Of a DNA stretch of 64,000 nt, positions 47,709 through 58,546 are shown piece by piece; position 1 is the stretch's first letter, and each line of letters begins with the position of its first letter. The stretch spans positions 124,001 through 188,000 of the forward strand of contig WPDH01000202.1 of the NCBI GenBank assembly GCA_019137255.1, written 5' to 3'. Source of the stretch: Corinectria fuckeliana (Eukaryota; Ascomycota; Sordariomycetes; Hypocreales; Nectriaceae). The translations under genes were made by a program, and so were the position numbers. The notes under the pieces were generated by a model. That model was not told the DNA's origin. It did no database searches and saw nothing but the letters and a program-made list of their open reading frames with translations.

Positions 47709-47993
47709 ATGAGTCGTGCTATTCGGGCTGTACCATATATCTTTCCAGGCTATGGACCCATCACTTTTGCTGTCTCATTCAATTTAATACAGTCCCAGTA
47801 CCTCAATGCTCTAATGCCCTGGTTAATGCCCTAATATCCTGACGCCATGGTGCTCTGATACCCTAACTGCTCTACTATTATTAATCGTAAAACTATGTTT
47901 AAGAAGACAGGATAAAAGTGATAGTCGATATAGGCGTAAGACATACATCCTGACTAAAAAGAAACATCTTATAGCCCGAATAGCACGACTCGC
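47709..47993. mobile_element. MITE-like element with 24-bp terminal inverted repeats and TA flanks
   Basis: The left end (47709-47732) and the reverse complement of the right end (47970-47993) agree over 24 bp except for three transitions; both share GAGTCGTGCTATTCGGGCT. The 285-bp interval has no coding capacity. The dinucleotide TA flanks both ends (47707-47708 and 47994-47995), as expected for a target duplication of Tc1/mariner-pogo (Fot1-like) elements. It is therefore probably a non-autonomous DNA transposon. It lies about 190 bp upstream of the transcription factor's preferred start. Confidence 0.75.
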
Positions 47994-50065
47994 TATAGTA
48001 AGTAGCGAGGTAGGTATGATTATTAGCAGCCTATACCTCGCGTTCGTCTAATAAGAACGCAAAACATAAAGACTCTAAACAAGAAGTGCCGAAGACTGTC
48101 GATGCTTATTTTTAGCATCTATCTAGTCTGTCTTGAGAGTGGAAGCTAACGAGCCTGAGAATTCAACAACCAACACTTATACCATGATGACCTGCTCAAA
48201 CCTAACATGGGCTGCTGTCACTTGTGGCACTGGGAGATGGTCATTCCGGGGGTTGCAACACATCCAAGGATCCTCTCCCCCCACGATGGAACGACTGGGA
48301 ATCAACACCTCCAAACCCTTGATCGTAGATAGACCACTTCAACAAGCCTTTGTGGGAGTCACGAAATCGACGATGTAATATGCATTAATGGTTCAGCCAT
48401 TAGATATTCTCCAAAGTTTACAAAAACTATGCTTTAATGGAAATATCAAGGAAGGCATATTTAAAACCAAATAGTACTAAATTATTTTAAAGTATGATTC
48501 CTTCCTACACTTTTACCTAGATCTTAGATGATCTTCTCAACAAGACTAACACTAACTGAACGGCCTTCTAAGCAAAAGCATTCGCTATGCATGCTAGATG
48601 ATATCCGCACCATTAGTTTGCCCTATTACTACCTCAAGACCTAACGATACCTATCCATCGAGTACCAACACAGGCATTGCGACTGGTATTCCTGGGTAGA
48701 TGCTGCGATATGATGTGTGCACAAGGTTTCTGCCTGGGTCTACTAGAACCCAGAGGTGAGACCGGCACTCATCTCACTTCCCACGGATGCTGAAGAGGTG
48801 GGAGTGATGTTTCAGACGGTGGACACTTTTTCTGAGAATCAGATTATGCAGTCGAGCGAACGCGGAAGAAGCGAGTAGCTATATATCACGGCACAGTTTG
48901 AGCTGTGCCTTGCGTCTAGACCCCCTTCAAAATACAAGCCAAAAATGTCTGGCCTTATACTACACACCGCGAGATCCTAGGAGCTTCACCAGCCGACTTG
49001 CATGAATCTCTTCCGTAGGATGGCCTTGATGGCCCTCGCCCACAATCATGCCATGTAGGCAATGCCTTGTCGCTGAGCAGTCCCTCAATCATGCGTACCA
49101 ATGCCAAATTCCCACGGCAATAGGTTTCGTCTCTTGCAAAATGAGCTGCTGGCTACCTGTCGCTCTCGATTTCCTCTACTCCAGGCCTTTGCTCCAGAAC
49201 TAACGTCTCCAGCGTTGCAACCGTCGCTTGAATGAGCTCCCGACAACCCGCTATACAGGTTTCTCTGTGCGCTTCGGCCAGCTGCAGCGAGTTTGGTAGT
49301 CATAGTAGTGCCCCTCAGAAGGCTCGTAGAGATATAGATGCCTCACCTTAAGTAGGTGGTACTCCCTTGGTAAACTGCCGATAGTGGTCACGGAAAAACG
49401 ACGTCTCCTAACAGACTGCCGTAGTCGGAGACAGCATCATCTGGTTCCGCCAAGTTCTTCTCGGTAAGAGGTTTAAACTCGTGTGAATAGCTGAGGTCAG
49501 TTGAGATGAGTCGGTCAAGCACGCCGAGTTTTACGCGTTGGAGAGTGGGTCCATCTCGGAGAATCCATCGCGCAACGGACCGTCGTATGTATCTAAATAT
49601 GAATAAGATTGATAGGATGTAGCCTGGGATTCAATACTTCGGAACAGTTCTTAGTTCTTAAAATGGTGGTAAGCAATGAGTTGATGAGCAATATAGCTGT
49701 ACTGTCTAGCTGCTGCCTTCTCAGACTGCTTGGTTGGTACGACTAACGTTAACCATCATCAAAATCCACAAGTCCAACCAAGACTTGCCAATCTTTTACC
49801 TCGCAATGATGGCCGCCCTGAAAACATTGATTGCTCGATTCAATTCGGGTACTCGGGCCGATCCAGCGGCGCTGACACACGGCGAGTACTACGTAGAGCA
49901 CTTTGATAGGAAGTGTACTTCGTACGGTGCATAGATTAGTAGGCACTGGGAGGCTCGAGATTACCCCGCAGTTCCATCACGAGCCTCAAGATCTCCCATA
50001 TCACATCCATTCCATCTCGAGGAAGTTATGACAACTGGCGTCGGTTACTAGCTCTCCACAACGCG
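47994..50065. other. Gene-free stretch with one dispersed-repeat copy
   Basis: About 2.07 kb. Holds repeat copy B (48522-48584) and AT-rich text around 48370-48520. A 72-codon frame on the minus strand at 49085-49303 starts with ATG but resembles nothing I know and lacks a signal peptide, so it is not called. Confidence 0.5.
48522..48584 (+). repeat. Dispersed repeat, copy B
   Basis: Direct-orientation partner of 44819-44881. Compared with copy A it carries mostly A/T at the transition sites, as RIP would produce. Confidence 0.65.
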
Positions 50066-51631
50066 ATGAAGCATCCCGACGGCAATCCTTCCGCCCCATC
50101 CTCGACAGCCATCGAAGCGGAAGGGGCTGGCCAACATGGAGGCAGCGACGACGACCAGATCTACCCAGTAGCTATAACCCGGAGATCCGCCTGGCATCGT
50201 AACCGGTACTATGGATCGCTGCTTTTCAACATCTCGGCATTTATCCTTCCCGCTCTCTACGGCACACTCTCCAAGCTGTGGGTGGCCAACATTGATGCGT
50301 CCATGGTCGTCACCACAGACACCTACACGTACATGAATACAGCATCAGAGGCCTTCAACGAAGGCCTTCCGCGGGCGGCTTGGTTGATCATTGGCGATAA
50401 AGCATCGAGAGATCTGTCGCGGCGACTCCAGCTGACGCACACCCTGATCGCTTTCCAATCCGTCATAGGACTCGTCTTGAGCATCGCGTTTGTTTGCGCG
50501 GCATCCTCATTCGCGAATAGCTTCGTGCCGGCAGAAGTACGAGCAGCAAGCCTGGCCTACGTGCGCATTGCAGCATTCACGGTGCTCAGCGGCGCGGTTG
50601 AGGCAGCTGTGGCGTCGGCCACCAGAGCTTTGGACAAGCCAGATGTCCCGCTGGTGATCAACTCCATCAAGTTCGCCGTCAACATAGTCCTGGACCTCTT
50701 GATCATTTCCCGGTTCCACGTCGGCTCGTTGAAGCCCACAGTTAGGATGCAGGCCATTATTCAACTAGTGTGCAGCTTAGTAGCCGCACTCGTGGGTCTT
50801 GTGTACTTCCTTTGGTCCAACACTCTACCTGCCTGGCGGAGGTCGCGCCATCCATCGCGTGATGATGGTTTCGATACTGGCAGCATGGTCCCAACTGCAC
50901 GAGCGCTGGGCGTTCTTCTTCGTCCAGGCGTCGTCTTCTTCGTCGAGTCTGCTATTCGGAACGCACTGTACCTCTGGCTGGTCACCACCATTGTTGCTCT
51001 GGGATCAGTATACTCGACTGCTTGGGGCGTGTTCAACACTATCCGCTGGGGACTGGTCATGGTCCCCGTCCAAGCCCTCGAGGCGACATCTCTACAGTTC
51101 ATCAGCCATGAGTGGGGTGATTGGCGGCGGAGAGTTGGGGTGAATACCCGTCGACCAAAGGCAAGCAGGAAGGACGTCTACGCAATCGTCCGCCCCGCTC
51201 TGCGATCTCTTTTACTCGCACTCGTCGTTGAGATCCCTGTCGCTATATGCCTCTCGCGAGTTGGCGCCAGGCCGTTCGCACTCTATCTCAGCGGATCAGA
51301 CGAGGTTGCAGACGTCACTGCGTATATGTGGCGGACGATTGATTGGTGTTATGTCTTTTACGCAATGTCCACGCAAATGGCCACCATTCTGCTGGCGACC
51401 CTGCCTAAGTGGTATTTGTACCAGAGCCTAGCGAGTAACTTGTTGTATGTCCTACCATGGGCAATAGTATGTCAGGTCGTGAACCTTGACGAGGGAAATG
51501 CGTGGTCATTTCATAGATTAGTGTTTGGGGGTAGTCTTGTCTTTAGTTTTGTTGATGTTCTTGTCGTTGTTTTTATTTGGGCTTATACGTTGATGTCGGG
51601 TAAAATGAGACTCGAGGTGTTCCGGGATTAA
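50066..51631 (+). CDS. MATE-like multi-pass membrane transporter
   Basis: A single exon of 521 aa with ATG at 50066. A hydrophilic N-terminus (about 45 residues) is followed by about twelve hydrophobic segments, for example LLFNISAFILPALYGTLSKL, FQSVIGLVLSIAFVCAAS, LVCSLVAALVGLVYFLW, LLLALVVEIPVAICLS and LVFSFVDVLVVVFIWAY. The arrangement of two six-helix halves, conserved start of the first helix and YTYMNTASEAFNEGLPRAAW loop suggest the MOP/MATE-like superfamily, but no single diagnostic motif makes this certain. It would act as a cation-coupled exporter in plasma or vacuolar membrane. The gene stands alone, 180 bp before the 3' end of a decayed gene on the other strand. Confidence 0.72.
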   Translation: MKHPDGNPSAPSSTAIEAEGAGQHGGSDDDQIYPVAITRRSAWHRNRYYGSLLFNISAFILPALYGTLSKLWVANIDASMVVTTDTYTYMNTASEAFNEGLPRAAWLIIGDKASRDLSRRLQLTHTLIAFQSVIGLVLSIAFVCAASSFANSFVPAEVRAASLAYVRIAAFTVLSGAVEAAVASATRALDKPDVPLVINSIKFAVNIVLDLLIISRFHVGSLKPTVRMQAIIQLVCSLVAALVGLVYFLWSNTLPAWRRSRHPSRDDGFDTGSMVPTARALGVLLRPGVVFFVESAIRNALYLWLVTTIVALGSVYSTAWGVFNTIRWGLVMVPVQALEATSLQFISHEWGDWRRRVGVNTRRPKASRKDVYAIVRPALRSLLLALVVEIPVAICLSRVGARPFALYLSGSDEVADVTAYMWRTIDWCYVFYAMSTQMATILLATLPKWYLYQSLASNLLYVLPWAIVCQVVNLDEGNAWSFHRLVFGGSLVFSFVDVLVVVFIWAYTLMSGKMRLEVFRD

Positions 51632-51814
51632 TCCAGAAAACATGTTGAGCAGGGACACTTGGAACTGTCCGATCCTGGTAGCCATCGTCTTCCTCACGCT
51701 CGGAGAACGACGGACGAGACAGGATAGCTTCATGATGTGTACGGCTTCTTAATCTGGCGGAAATTAATGTCGCTTTCCGCCTACTTTGACGGTAACACGG
51801 TAGGGGAGGGCCTT

Positions 51815-53554
51815 CTACATAAGGAAGACAACATACATTGCTCGACTGCCTCGATGTGAATATATTAAGGTTTTCCAGTCATGGGGGTTACTACAATATT
51901 TTATTAGCATTTGGATACTGTGGCCCGATTCATTCTGTGCAGCAAATCCAACCGACGCCATGGCGTGCACAAAGTCGTTCCAAGGGACTTCTCCAGGCTT
52001 TGACGTCACGGCCAGGTTGTGGAACAGAGCACGGAACACCTTGAGTGCACGATGGTCAGCTTTGAATAGGGGCTCGGATGTTTGCGCTTGCTCGCGTTTA
52101 GGTTCAACTTTCTCTGGTGTCTCGGGTTGTTAGCCTGACGCCTCTCTAGTCTTGGTCTTGGCCTTGACAGGGGCTTTCCACGCGCCCGTTGCTGATTCCT
52201 GATTCTCGTCACCCAAAATAGAAGGGCGAAATGGGCAGTTCCTCAGCAGAGGCCGTGGCAGTTCTCTTGGGCTCTGACTGATCAACCCATTCCGGCGTCC
52301 GCTGCAAAGGACGAGCCTGGGAAAGAAGCCGCTGCACGGCCGAGTCTTGTGACGTCCCGACTTTCGATTGCATCAGCTGGTCGACTCGGGCCCGAAAGAC
52401 GTCCAGATTCCGCTCAGCTTCCCACGGCTTGTCCACGTTGTCCTTGGTTCGACGCTTTTCAAATGGATAGGTGAACCTTCCTGGCTGTGGTTCCCCGAGC
52501 TTCGCTTCCTCTCGGCCACATGAGCGTCTTTTAAGGCATCGATCAAGCGAGCCAGCAGTCTGCTCTTGTTAGTAAAGCTTGCGTCCAGGTCCAATTGGAT
52601 GTCTACGGCTGCCGACTCAAAGTTCTGAGCCCACGGCTGGTACATCTCGAGCTTGTGAAGGCACTGGGAGGTGACGGATAGCGTGCCGATGATGCTGGCC
52701 ACATGAGAGGAGATGAGGTCGTTCGCCCCCGGCTCAGCATGCAGCAAACGCTCCAACTCATCCACCACGGATGGCAGATGGAGAAAGAGATCACAATCGT
52801 CCTCCCATAGGGTCTGCAGTAGGTAGGTGAGCTCCCTTCGGCCTTCTTCATCTTCAATCCACTCGACAGGACTTGGATTTGTAGGGAAGCATTGTCTATG
52901 GGCGGAGCGCGAAGGTGGAACTTTCGCATGGGGGGAGATGCCACGACGGCTTGCTTCAGCTGGCCAAGAGGTCCCTTGACTGCTTGGTTGAGAAGTGCCG
53001 GAACTCCAAAAGGGCCGTTCGACGGCTTCGGTTACAATACCCAAATGCATGGCGTTGTAATCAGCGGCCGCGAAGCTGGAAGGGGCTTTGCATCCTCGCG
53101 TTGAGCAGCAGCAGAAGCGTCTGGGTCTGGGACAAATCTTCCTGGTTGATGTACAGCCACATGAAGCTGCCATGTCCGTCTTAGATGGCCGAAAGGCTTC
53201 AGAGTCCGGGCGATGCGTAGAGGGCATGCCAGGCCATGCTTCCAGAAGGATGCTAGTCCTCTGCTGGCGGGTTTTCTTGACCCGTCCCTTCCGGATGACA
53301 GATTCGTGCCTTTCAGGGACACTGCGTACTATGTAGAAGCTCGTAATTGCGGAACATCTCGGCTGCCCTTTTCTTGGCGTCGCGACCAATCTCAGCGGCA
53401 GAAAGCGGCCGAGGGCCTTCAAGAAGTTGGCCAGGTCGGAATAAAAGTCATCTGCCGAGGAAACATCAGACCGGGATGGGAAGGCCATTTGTCGAGTTCC
53501 TCTCCTGACAAACGAGTCCTGGGATGTTGGTTGGTAGGATTTGTTACTTCGCAT
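51815..53554 (-). pseudogene. Decayed copy of a large fungal family of unknown function
   Basis: Minus-strand blocks in several frames match, in order, a recurrent fungal protein of unknown function: DDFYSDLANFLKALGRFLP (about 53450), RHESVIRKGRVKKTRQQRTS, ILLEAWPGMPSTHRPDSEAF, FAAADYNAMHLGIVTEAVER, a mid part LTYLLQTLWEDDCDLFLHLP with LERLLHAEPGANDLISSHVA, then KDNVDKPWEAERNLDVFRAR (52430-52370) and VFRALFHNLAVTSKPGEVPW with DFVHAMASVGFAAQ (about 52035-51950). Between blocks the frame changes at least four times; a segment near 53130-53090 reads in a shifted frame although neighbours on both sides are in phase. The usual C-terminal part after GFAAQ is missing. Family recognition is by memory of the repeated motif order; no name or reaction is known to me. 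Confidence 0.7.
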
Positions 53555-53836
53555 TTAGGGGTTTCAAAACCCCTGTTCCACTGATCCAGGTACCTAGAAG
53601 ACCCAGTTTAGCACTCCACTGCCCTAGAGATATTCAGTGACGTCGTGAGCCAATGGATCCAGCTTAGCGTCCGTTTCCCCGGTCAGTGACGCCTTAGGCC
53701 TTACTTGGCTTAGGTAAACAGCCTCCGTCCCTAGCTTGCACAATTGTGGATCGTGAAACTCGGGGACACTCTGTTACAATTACATCATCTCTTCAGTGCT
53801 GCGTTGTGTTCAACGCCCAACCACCGGCTCGCCCGC

Positions 53837-55702
53837 ATGCGTCCACGTGCTCGCAACCGCCCCGAACAGAACGATCCCGAAGCCATCATGCCCTCCAACA
53901 AGGACCCTCGGCCGGATCTGCTCCCTCGGGAGGAGGACAGCGGTTCAGCCTCGGTCTCAGCCTCAGCCTCAGCCTCAGCCTTGAAGAACAGAGACAAGAT
54001 CAGATGCCTCGACGGGCTTCGGGGCATCGCCTGTCTCCTCGTCTTCAACTACCACTTCCTGTGGCCTTGGACGCCCTCCATCATGCTGGGCCACGGCGCA
54101 ATGCCTCCCGGAGCTCCGGAGCCCTACCTCAATTGGCCCTCGTTGCCCATCCTGTGCCTCGTACACCGCGGTCGCCCCATGGTGGCCATCTTCTTCGCCA
54201 TCTCGGGCTATGTCATCTGTCGACATATTCTGCGCGCCGTCCACGAGCGCCGTCTGGACGCCGTCTACCAGAGCCTTGCGTCCGCAGTCTTCAGACGCGT
54301 CTTCCGCCTCTACATTCCTCCCACCATCAGCATGTTCCTGGTGGCAGTGTTAGCCCAGGTCGGCGTCTTTCGTTCTGAATTCGCCATTTACAAGGGCCCT
54401 GACTCCATGTACATCAACGGCACCGTCAACGTCGCCACATTGAACGTCACCTGCGGCAACGGAACTCACGCTGTTACCGGCACCGCAGACATCGCCAGTT
54501 ACCTCGGCCTGCAGAGTTCGATATTCCTGGACCTAGGCAACATCACCCGCTGGAACGACTCGCTCACGCTCTGCCTGAATCAGACATCCCAGTTGTTTGG
54601 CCCCGCGTCGCTGTACAAGCTAGTGGATGAGCTCGAAGCACTCGAGGAAAAGTTGTCAAACAAAACTGCAAATGCTACTAGTACCGGCTCGGTGTTTCCA
54701 CTGGCTACACTTGCGCCGGCACGCAAGCCAGCAAAGAAGCCAGCATCGAAACCAGCGCCGGTGCACATTGCCGACAAGTTCAATGTCACGAACCACGTTG
54801 ACAACCTCACGTGGGTCCAGATGGGCGGGTCGTGGGAAGAGCATCCTTTCATACACGACAACATCACCTATGCTCTCCAAAACTTTACGCGGGCATATGC
54901 AGAATGGGCCAACCCGTTTAACTTTGGGCATTACCACACGCGGTACGACCCGCATACTTTCACCATCCCCATGGAACTCCGCGGCTCCATGTGCATCTAC
55001 CTTTTCCTGCTTGGGACTGCAGCCCTGAAGGCAAAGTGGCGCTTGCGCTTTGCCGGATTCCTCTCCGCCTACAGCCTGACCCTGGGACGATGGGATATAG
55101 CTACTTTCCTGGGAGGCACGCTGCTCTCAGAGCTGGACATCCGGCGCTCTGACCCTGTCCATGTCTCTCCTTTAACCCCTCCGGCTACGGCTGCTACAAA
55201 GGGTCGCCACGCCAGCTTTAAACCATCGACGCGCCGAACAACTGCGATGCGATGGGCTGGCGTTTTTGTCGCTCTGTACTTCCTCTCGTACCCTGACGCT
55301 GCTGCCGAGTACACACCCGGCTTTGTGTTTCTCTCGTCGTGGGTCCCCAAGTACTACACTCCTCTGTCGGGCTGGATGTTCTATCAGTCAATGGGTGCTC
55401 TTTTGCTGCTCCATTGCGTTTTGCGCAGCCCTCTTCTTTCTGGACTCTTGGAGAGACCGACGGCACAGTACCTTGGAAAGGTCAGCTTCTCATTATATCT
55501 TGTCCACGGGCCGGTTCTGCACAGTCTGGGCTTTTGGATTATGCCGAGGCTGTTTGAGCGCTTCGGTCGGAATGGAGGGTTTGCCATTGGCTATGTTGTG
55601 CTGCTTAGTGTGACCATGTATCTCACGCGTTTATGGCACCGGAAGGTCGACATGTGGAGTGTAACAGTTGGGAAGAGAGTAGAGAAAGCGCTGGTTGAGT
55701 GA
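53837..55702 (+). CDS. Acyltransferase-3 family membrane protein
   Basis: A single exon, 621 aa from the ATG at 53837; ATG 53888 (MPSNKDPRPD) would give 604 aa and is equally credible. A low-complexity SASASASA stretch (CAGCCT repeats at about 53955-53980) precedes the acyltransferase-3 start IRCLDGLRGIACLLVFNYHF, with the conserved His of the family. Then GRPMVAIFFAISGYVICRHI, RVFRLYIPPTISMFLVAVLA, a ~200-residue luminal loop with about a dozen N-x-S/T sequons, a late FTIPMELRGSMCIYLFLLGT (the Pro-Met-Glu-Leu-Arg block) and the C-terminal YLGKVSFSLYLVHGPVLHSL. Members transfer acyl groups across membranes to sugars, peptides or lipids. A cell-wall or secondary-metabolite acceptor is possible; nothing nearby decides it. 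Confidence 0.9.
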   Translation: MRPRARNRPEQNDPEAIMPSNKDPRPDLLPREEDSGSASVSASASASALKNRDKIRCLDGLRGIACLLVFNYHFLWPWTPSIMLGHGAMPPGAPEPYLNWPSLPILCLVHRGRPMVAIFFAISGYVICRHILRAVHERRLDAVYQSLASAVFRRVFRLYIPPTISMFLVAVLAQVGVFRSEFAIYKGPDSMYINGTVNVATLNVTCGNGTHAVTGTADIASYLGLQSSIFLDLGNITRWNDSLTLCLNQTSQLFGPASLYKLVDELEALEEKLSNKTANATSTGSVFPLATLAPARKPAKKPASKPAPVHIADKFNVTNHVDNLTWVQMGGSWEEHPFIHDNITYALQNFTRAYAEWANPFNFGHYHTRYDPHTFTIPMELRGSMCIYLFLLGTAALKAKWRLRFAGFLSAYSLTLGRWDIATFLGGTLLSELDIRRSDPVHVSPLTPPATAATKGRHASFKPSTRRTTAMRWAGVFVALYFLSYPDAAAEYTPGFVFLSSWVPKYYTPLSGWMFYQSMGALLLLHCVLRSPLLSGLLERPTAQYLGKVSFSLYLVHGPVLHSLGFWIMPRLFERFGRNGGFAIGYVVLLSVTMYLTRLWHRKVDMWSVTVGKRVEKALVE

Positions 55703-57280
55703 GCGACGGTATTTGAGAAGACAATCATAAGTTACCTTGACCGGGCTTGTAGGGAAATTGATGAAGGGGGTGTATCTCACTGAGCTATAGTCGTCGCTCT
55801 CTACCAACCCAGCGTACCGCTTCTAGGGGCATTTGAGAAAACGGGATACACTAGGCGACGACCACACAGTAGGGGGAAAGTGCAGTGAAGAGTTATGGTA
55901 TTCTCGGATGAGAATTAAGTGAGATATTGGTTAGGTTGGGCGACAGCTCTTAGAGCCTCCTTGTTCTGTAGCTGTTGAGGTACATATACCGTGTCCAAAG
56001 CTCTGCAAAGCGGAGCGTTCCACTTTTGCAGGATTGTAACAATAGCTTCATCTTAGCTTAGTAGTATATTAGCCCAACTTAGCCTCCTTGCAGTGGCAAC
56101 ATGTTGGACTTCGTTGCTCACCCAGTTATTGTTGGATGCACAGGACACCGGACTGGTTGCCCAACTAGTGGCGCTCGAGCTGGAGGTGGCCCAAACATGG
56201 ACCGGTCTGGACCAGAACGATAGCTAACAAATGTTCCAAATGCCGTAACTAGGACAGTGATGTACCGAGGGTTGGAAAGGGCTGGTAGACCAAACTCAAA
56301 TCAGCTGGTGTGGCTGAATAGAAGAGAAAGGGGCCAAGGATGACCGGACGATGAGGTATTCCCCCTCCGCCAGCCCCCTTTCATCAGCCCAAGCTAGCAA
56401 ATTACTTCTGTGGCTTTCAATAGCGAATATGCATGCAGTCGTGTGACCAGGCGACCGGTTGCAGGGCGGCAAGTAACATTAGGGCTTGAACAAGGGGGTT
56501 TGCACTCAACTTATTTCGTTGCCTGCGCAGTCACCTCTGGAAGCTTCCGACAGCAGCCGTGTGACCCAGACATGAGCAGGGTGCCACTTCTGCGGCCGCT
56601 CTTCAAACGGCAATGCTCTCGACATCCTGCCGCGTCCTTGGGAGGTGAGTGGGTAGCTTCTCAAGCTTCGGCTTACAACAGGGCTGGAACTCATCTTGTT
56701 ATTGCCCCCCGCATTTTAGTCTGTCTGTAGGTCTGAGCTTTTCCGAGTGTGTGTATTGTCACGAGGTAGTCAAGTAGTCTATAGTCTAGTCTAACTTGTA
56801 GTCTATTCCACGTCCGCCACGGCGCCCCGTCCGTCCAGTAGAACGGTCCAGACACGCCACGCCGAAACCGCCCGAGCAGACACGCCCAATTAACACGGCC
56901 GAGCTGTGCTGTGGACAGTGGTCTTTCGTCAACGTTGAGTAATACTGGTTTATTAGTTTGATTTCTGCACACCCCTACTTGGAGGAGCTGAAAACCATTC
57001 TCCGTGCTAGCAATCAAGGCGTTCAATCTAGTGTCATCTATTGACATAAGTTTGCCAGCTAATTTGAGGAGGCAACGAATTGACTTGAGCCACCAAATCC
57101 TAATCCCCTGATTTTAAGGGGTGGCTGTTGTTCGCAGCATGAATAGTAGTCGTGGATAGCATACCTATAAAACTACCCTCTTTAGGCTGACCTTTCCCAT
57201 GCTCATCCACCGAGTTTGTTTCACTGAGACCAGGTACACTTAGTCTTGGCTTTTGAAAGTCCATCCATCGATCAACCACC
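55703..57280. other. Intergenic and promoter of the beta-helix gene
   Basis: About 1.58 kb with only short frames. TATAAAA at 57166-57172 lies about 110 nt upstream of the next start codon. Confidence 0.55.
57166..57172 (+). promoter_or_regulatory. TATA box of the secreted beta-helix gene
   Basis: TATAAAA at a normal core-promoter distance from the ATG at 57281. Confidence 0.5.
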
Positions 57281-58546
57281 ATGAAACCCACCTTGGCTGT
57301 CGTGAAGATTGTCTTCCTGAGCCTTGCGGCTGCCACGCCTCTTTCGAGCCCCAACGATCCCGCCGGCCTGGAAGGTATGTGAAATCTGCTCTGCCTCGCA
57401 ACGCGGATACTGCTAACACCGCCAGCCCGGGACTACGGCAAATGCAAGTGGAAGGATAGTCGTTGTTGCCGATACCAGGACGCGGACTACCACGGCCACG
57501 ACGCGGATTATCACGGCAACGAACACGGCTACGACGACACCCGCACCATCTACGTCCACCACGGGAAAAGCATCCAGCACGCCATCAACTCGGCGTCCTG
57601 CGGAGACCGCATCGTCGTTGAAGCCGGCACTTACGCCGAGCAGCTCGTCATCGACAAGGACGGCATCCAGCTCATCGGCCACAACGCCATCCTCGTCCCG
57701 CCCGCCAAGCCCGTCCCCAACAAGTGCTCGGGCCTGAGCGGCCCCAAATCGCAAGCCGGCATCTGCATCGTGGGGGCCGGAGTCAAGCTGGCGGCGTTCG
57801 TCACGGAGCACCAAAAGGTGCTCTCGGTGAGGAAGCCCGTGCAGGACGTCCTGGTCACCGGGTTCCAAGTCCGCAAATTCTCGGGCATCAACGTGGCGGT
57901 TCTCGGCGCACGCAATGCTCGCGTGACCAAGAGCGCGCTCGCTGACGCCGCGAGCTACGGCGCGCTCACGCTTGGCTCGTTCAACACCCTGTTCGAGGAG
58001 GTGGCCGTCACGTCGACCGCGCTGGGGTTCATCGGCATCTGCATGGACAACCAGTCGGGCGTTCTGGTGACCAACAACCGCGTCTCGAACCAATTCATCG
58101 GTCTTTGCGTCCAGACCAACAAGGCAGTTATCCAGTACAACGAACTGACTGCCAACTGCTTTGGCGTCTTTGTCGACCCCGGCGTCAATGGAGCCAAGAT
58201 CCGTCACAACCACGTCGGGCCGCCAAACTCCAACTGTGCGCAGATCGGAGCTTCCGGGATACTGCTGGATGGTGCGGTCAACACCAAGGTCCTGGACAAC
58301 GTGGTCGAGGGCCAGAAGCTCGGTGGCAAAGGCGCAGGCATAGTCGTCGTCGACGATCCGTGTACCGACGATCCACCATCCATCTCGTGCCTTTCCCTCG
58401 GACACAAAGCGGTAGCATCAGGCAATGTCATCCTCCGAAACACTCTGCACAGCAATGACTTTGACATTTTCGTCAACACGACGGGCCATGACAACGTGGT
58501 TGCTTGCAACAAATGCTCGACACCGAAGGAGTTGTGCAAAAACTGA
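57281..58546 (+). CDS. Secreted right-handed beta-helix protein with His/Asp-rich N-terminus
   Basis: Exons 57281-57374 and 57426-58546 (intron GTATGT...GCCAG) encode 404 aa. The ATG at 57281 opens a signal peptide (MKPTLAVVKIVFLSLAAATP). The mature N-terminus has a Cys cluster (CKWKDSRCC) and a repeat DADYHGHDADYHGNEHGYDD rich in His and Asp. Then comes the beta-helix: IQHAINSASCGDRIVVEAGT, YAEQLVIDKDGIQLIGHNAI, NVAVLGARNARVTKSALADA, GVLVTNNRVSNQFIGLCVQT, and NCFGVFVDPGVNGAKIRHNH, i.e. the NosD/pectin-lyase-like stacked coils with Asn ladders. At least nine cysteines favour disulphides outside the cell. Catalytic residues cannot be assigned; it could be a polysaccharide lyase, hydrolase or non-enzymatic coil. 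Confidence 0.88.

Noticed and set aside
48000..48065. Imperfect hairpin GCGAGGTAGGTAT / ATACCTCGC
   Set aside because: Short, imperfect, and not at an element boundary; could be chance.
49085..49303. 72-codon minus-strand ORF with ATG
   Set aside because: No signal peptide, domain or TATA context; length is within chance for this GC content.
57413..58405. 330-codon minus-strand ORF opposite the beta-helix gene
   Set aside because: Asp/Val-rich shadow frame of the coding strand, with no domain.
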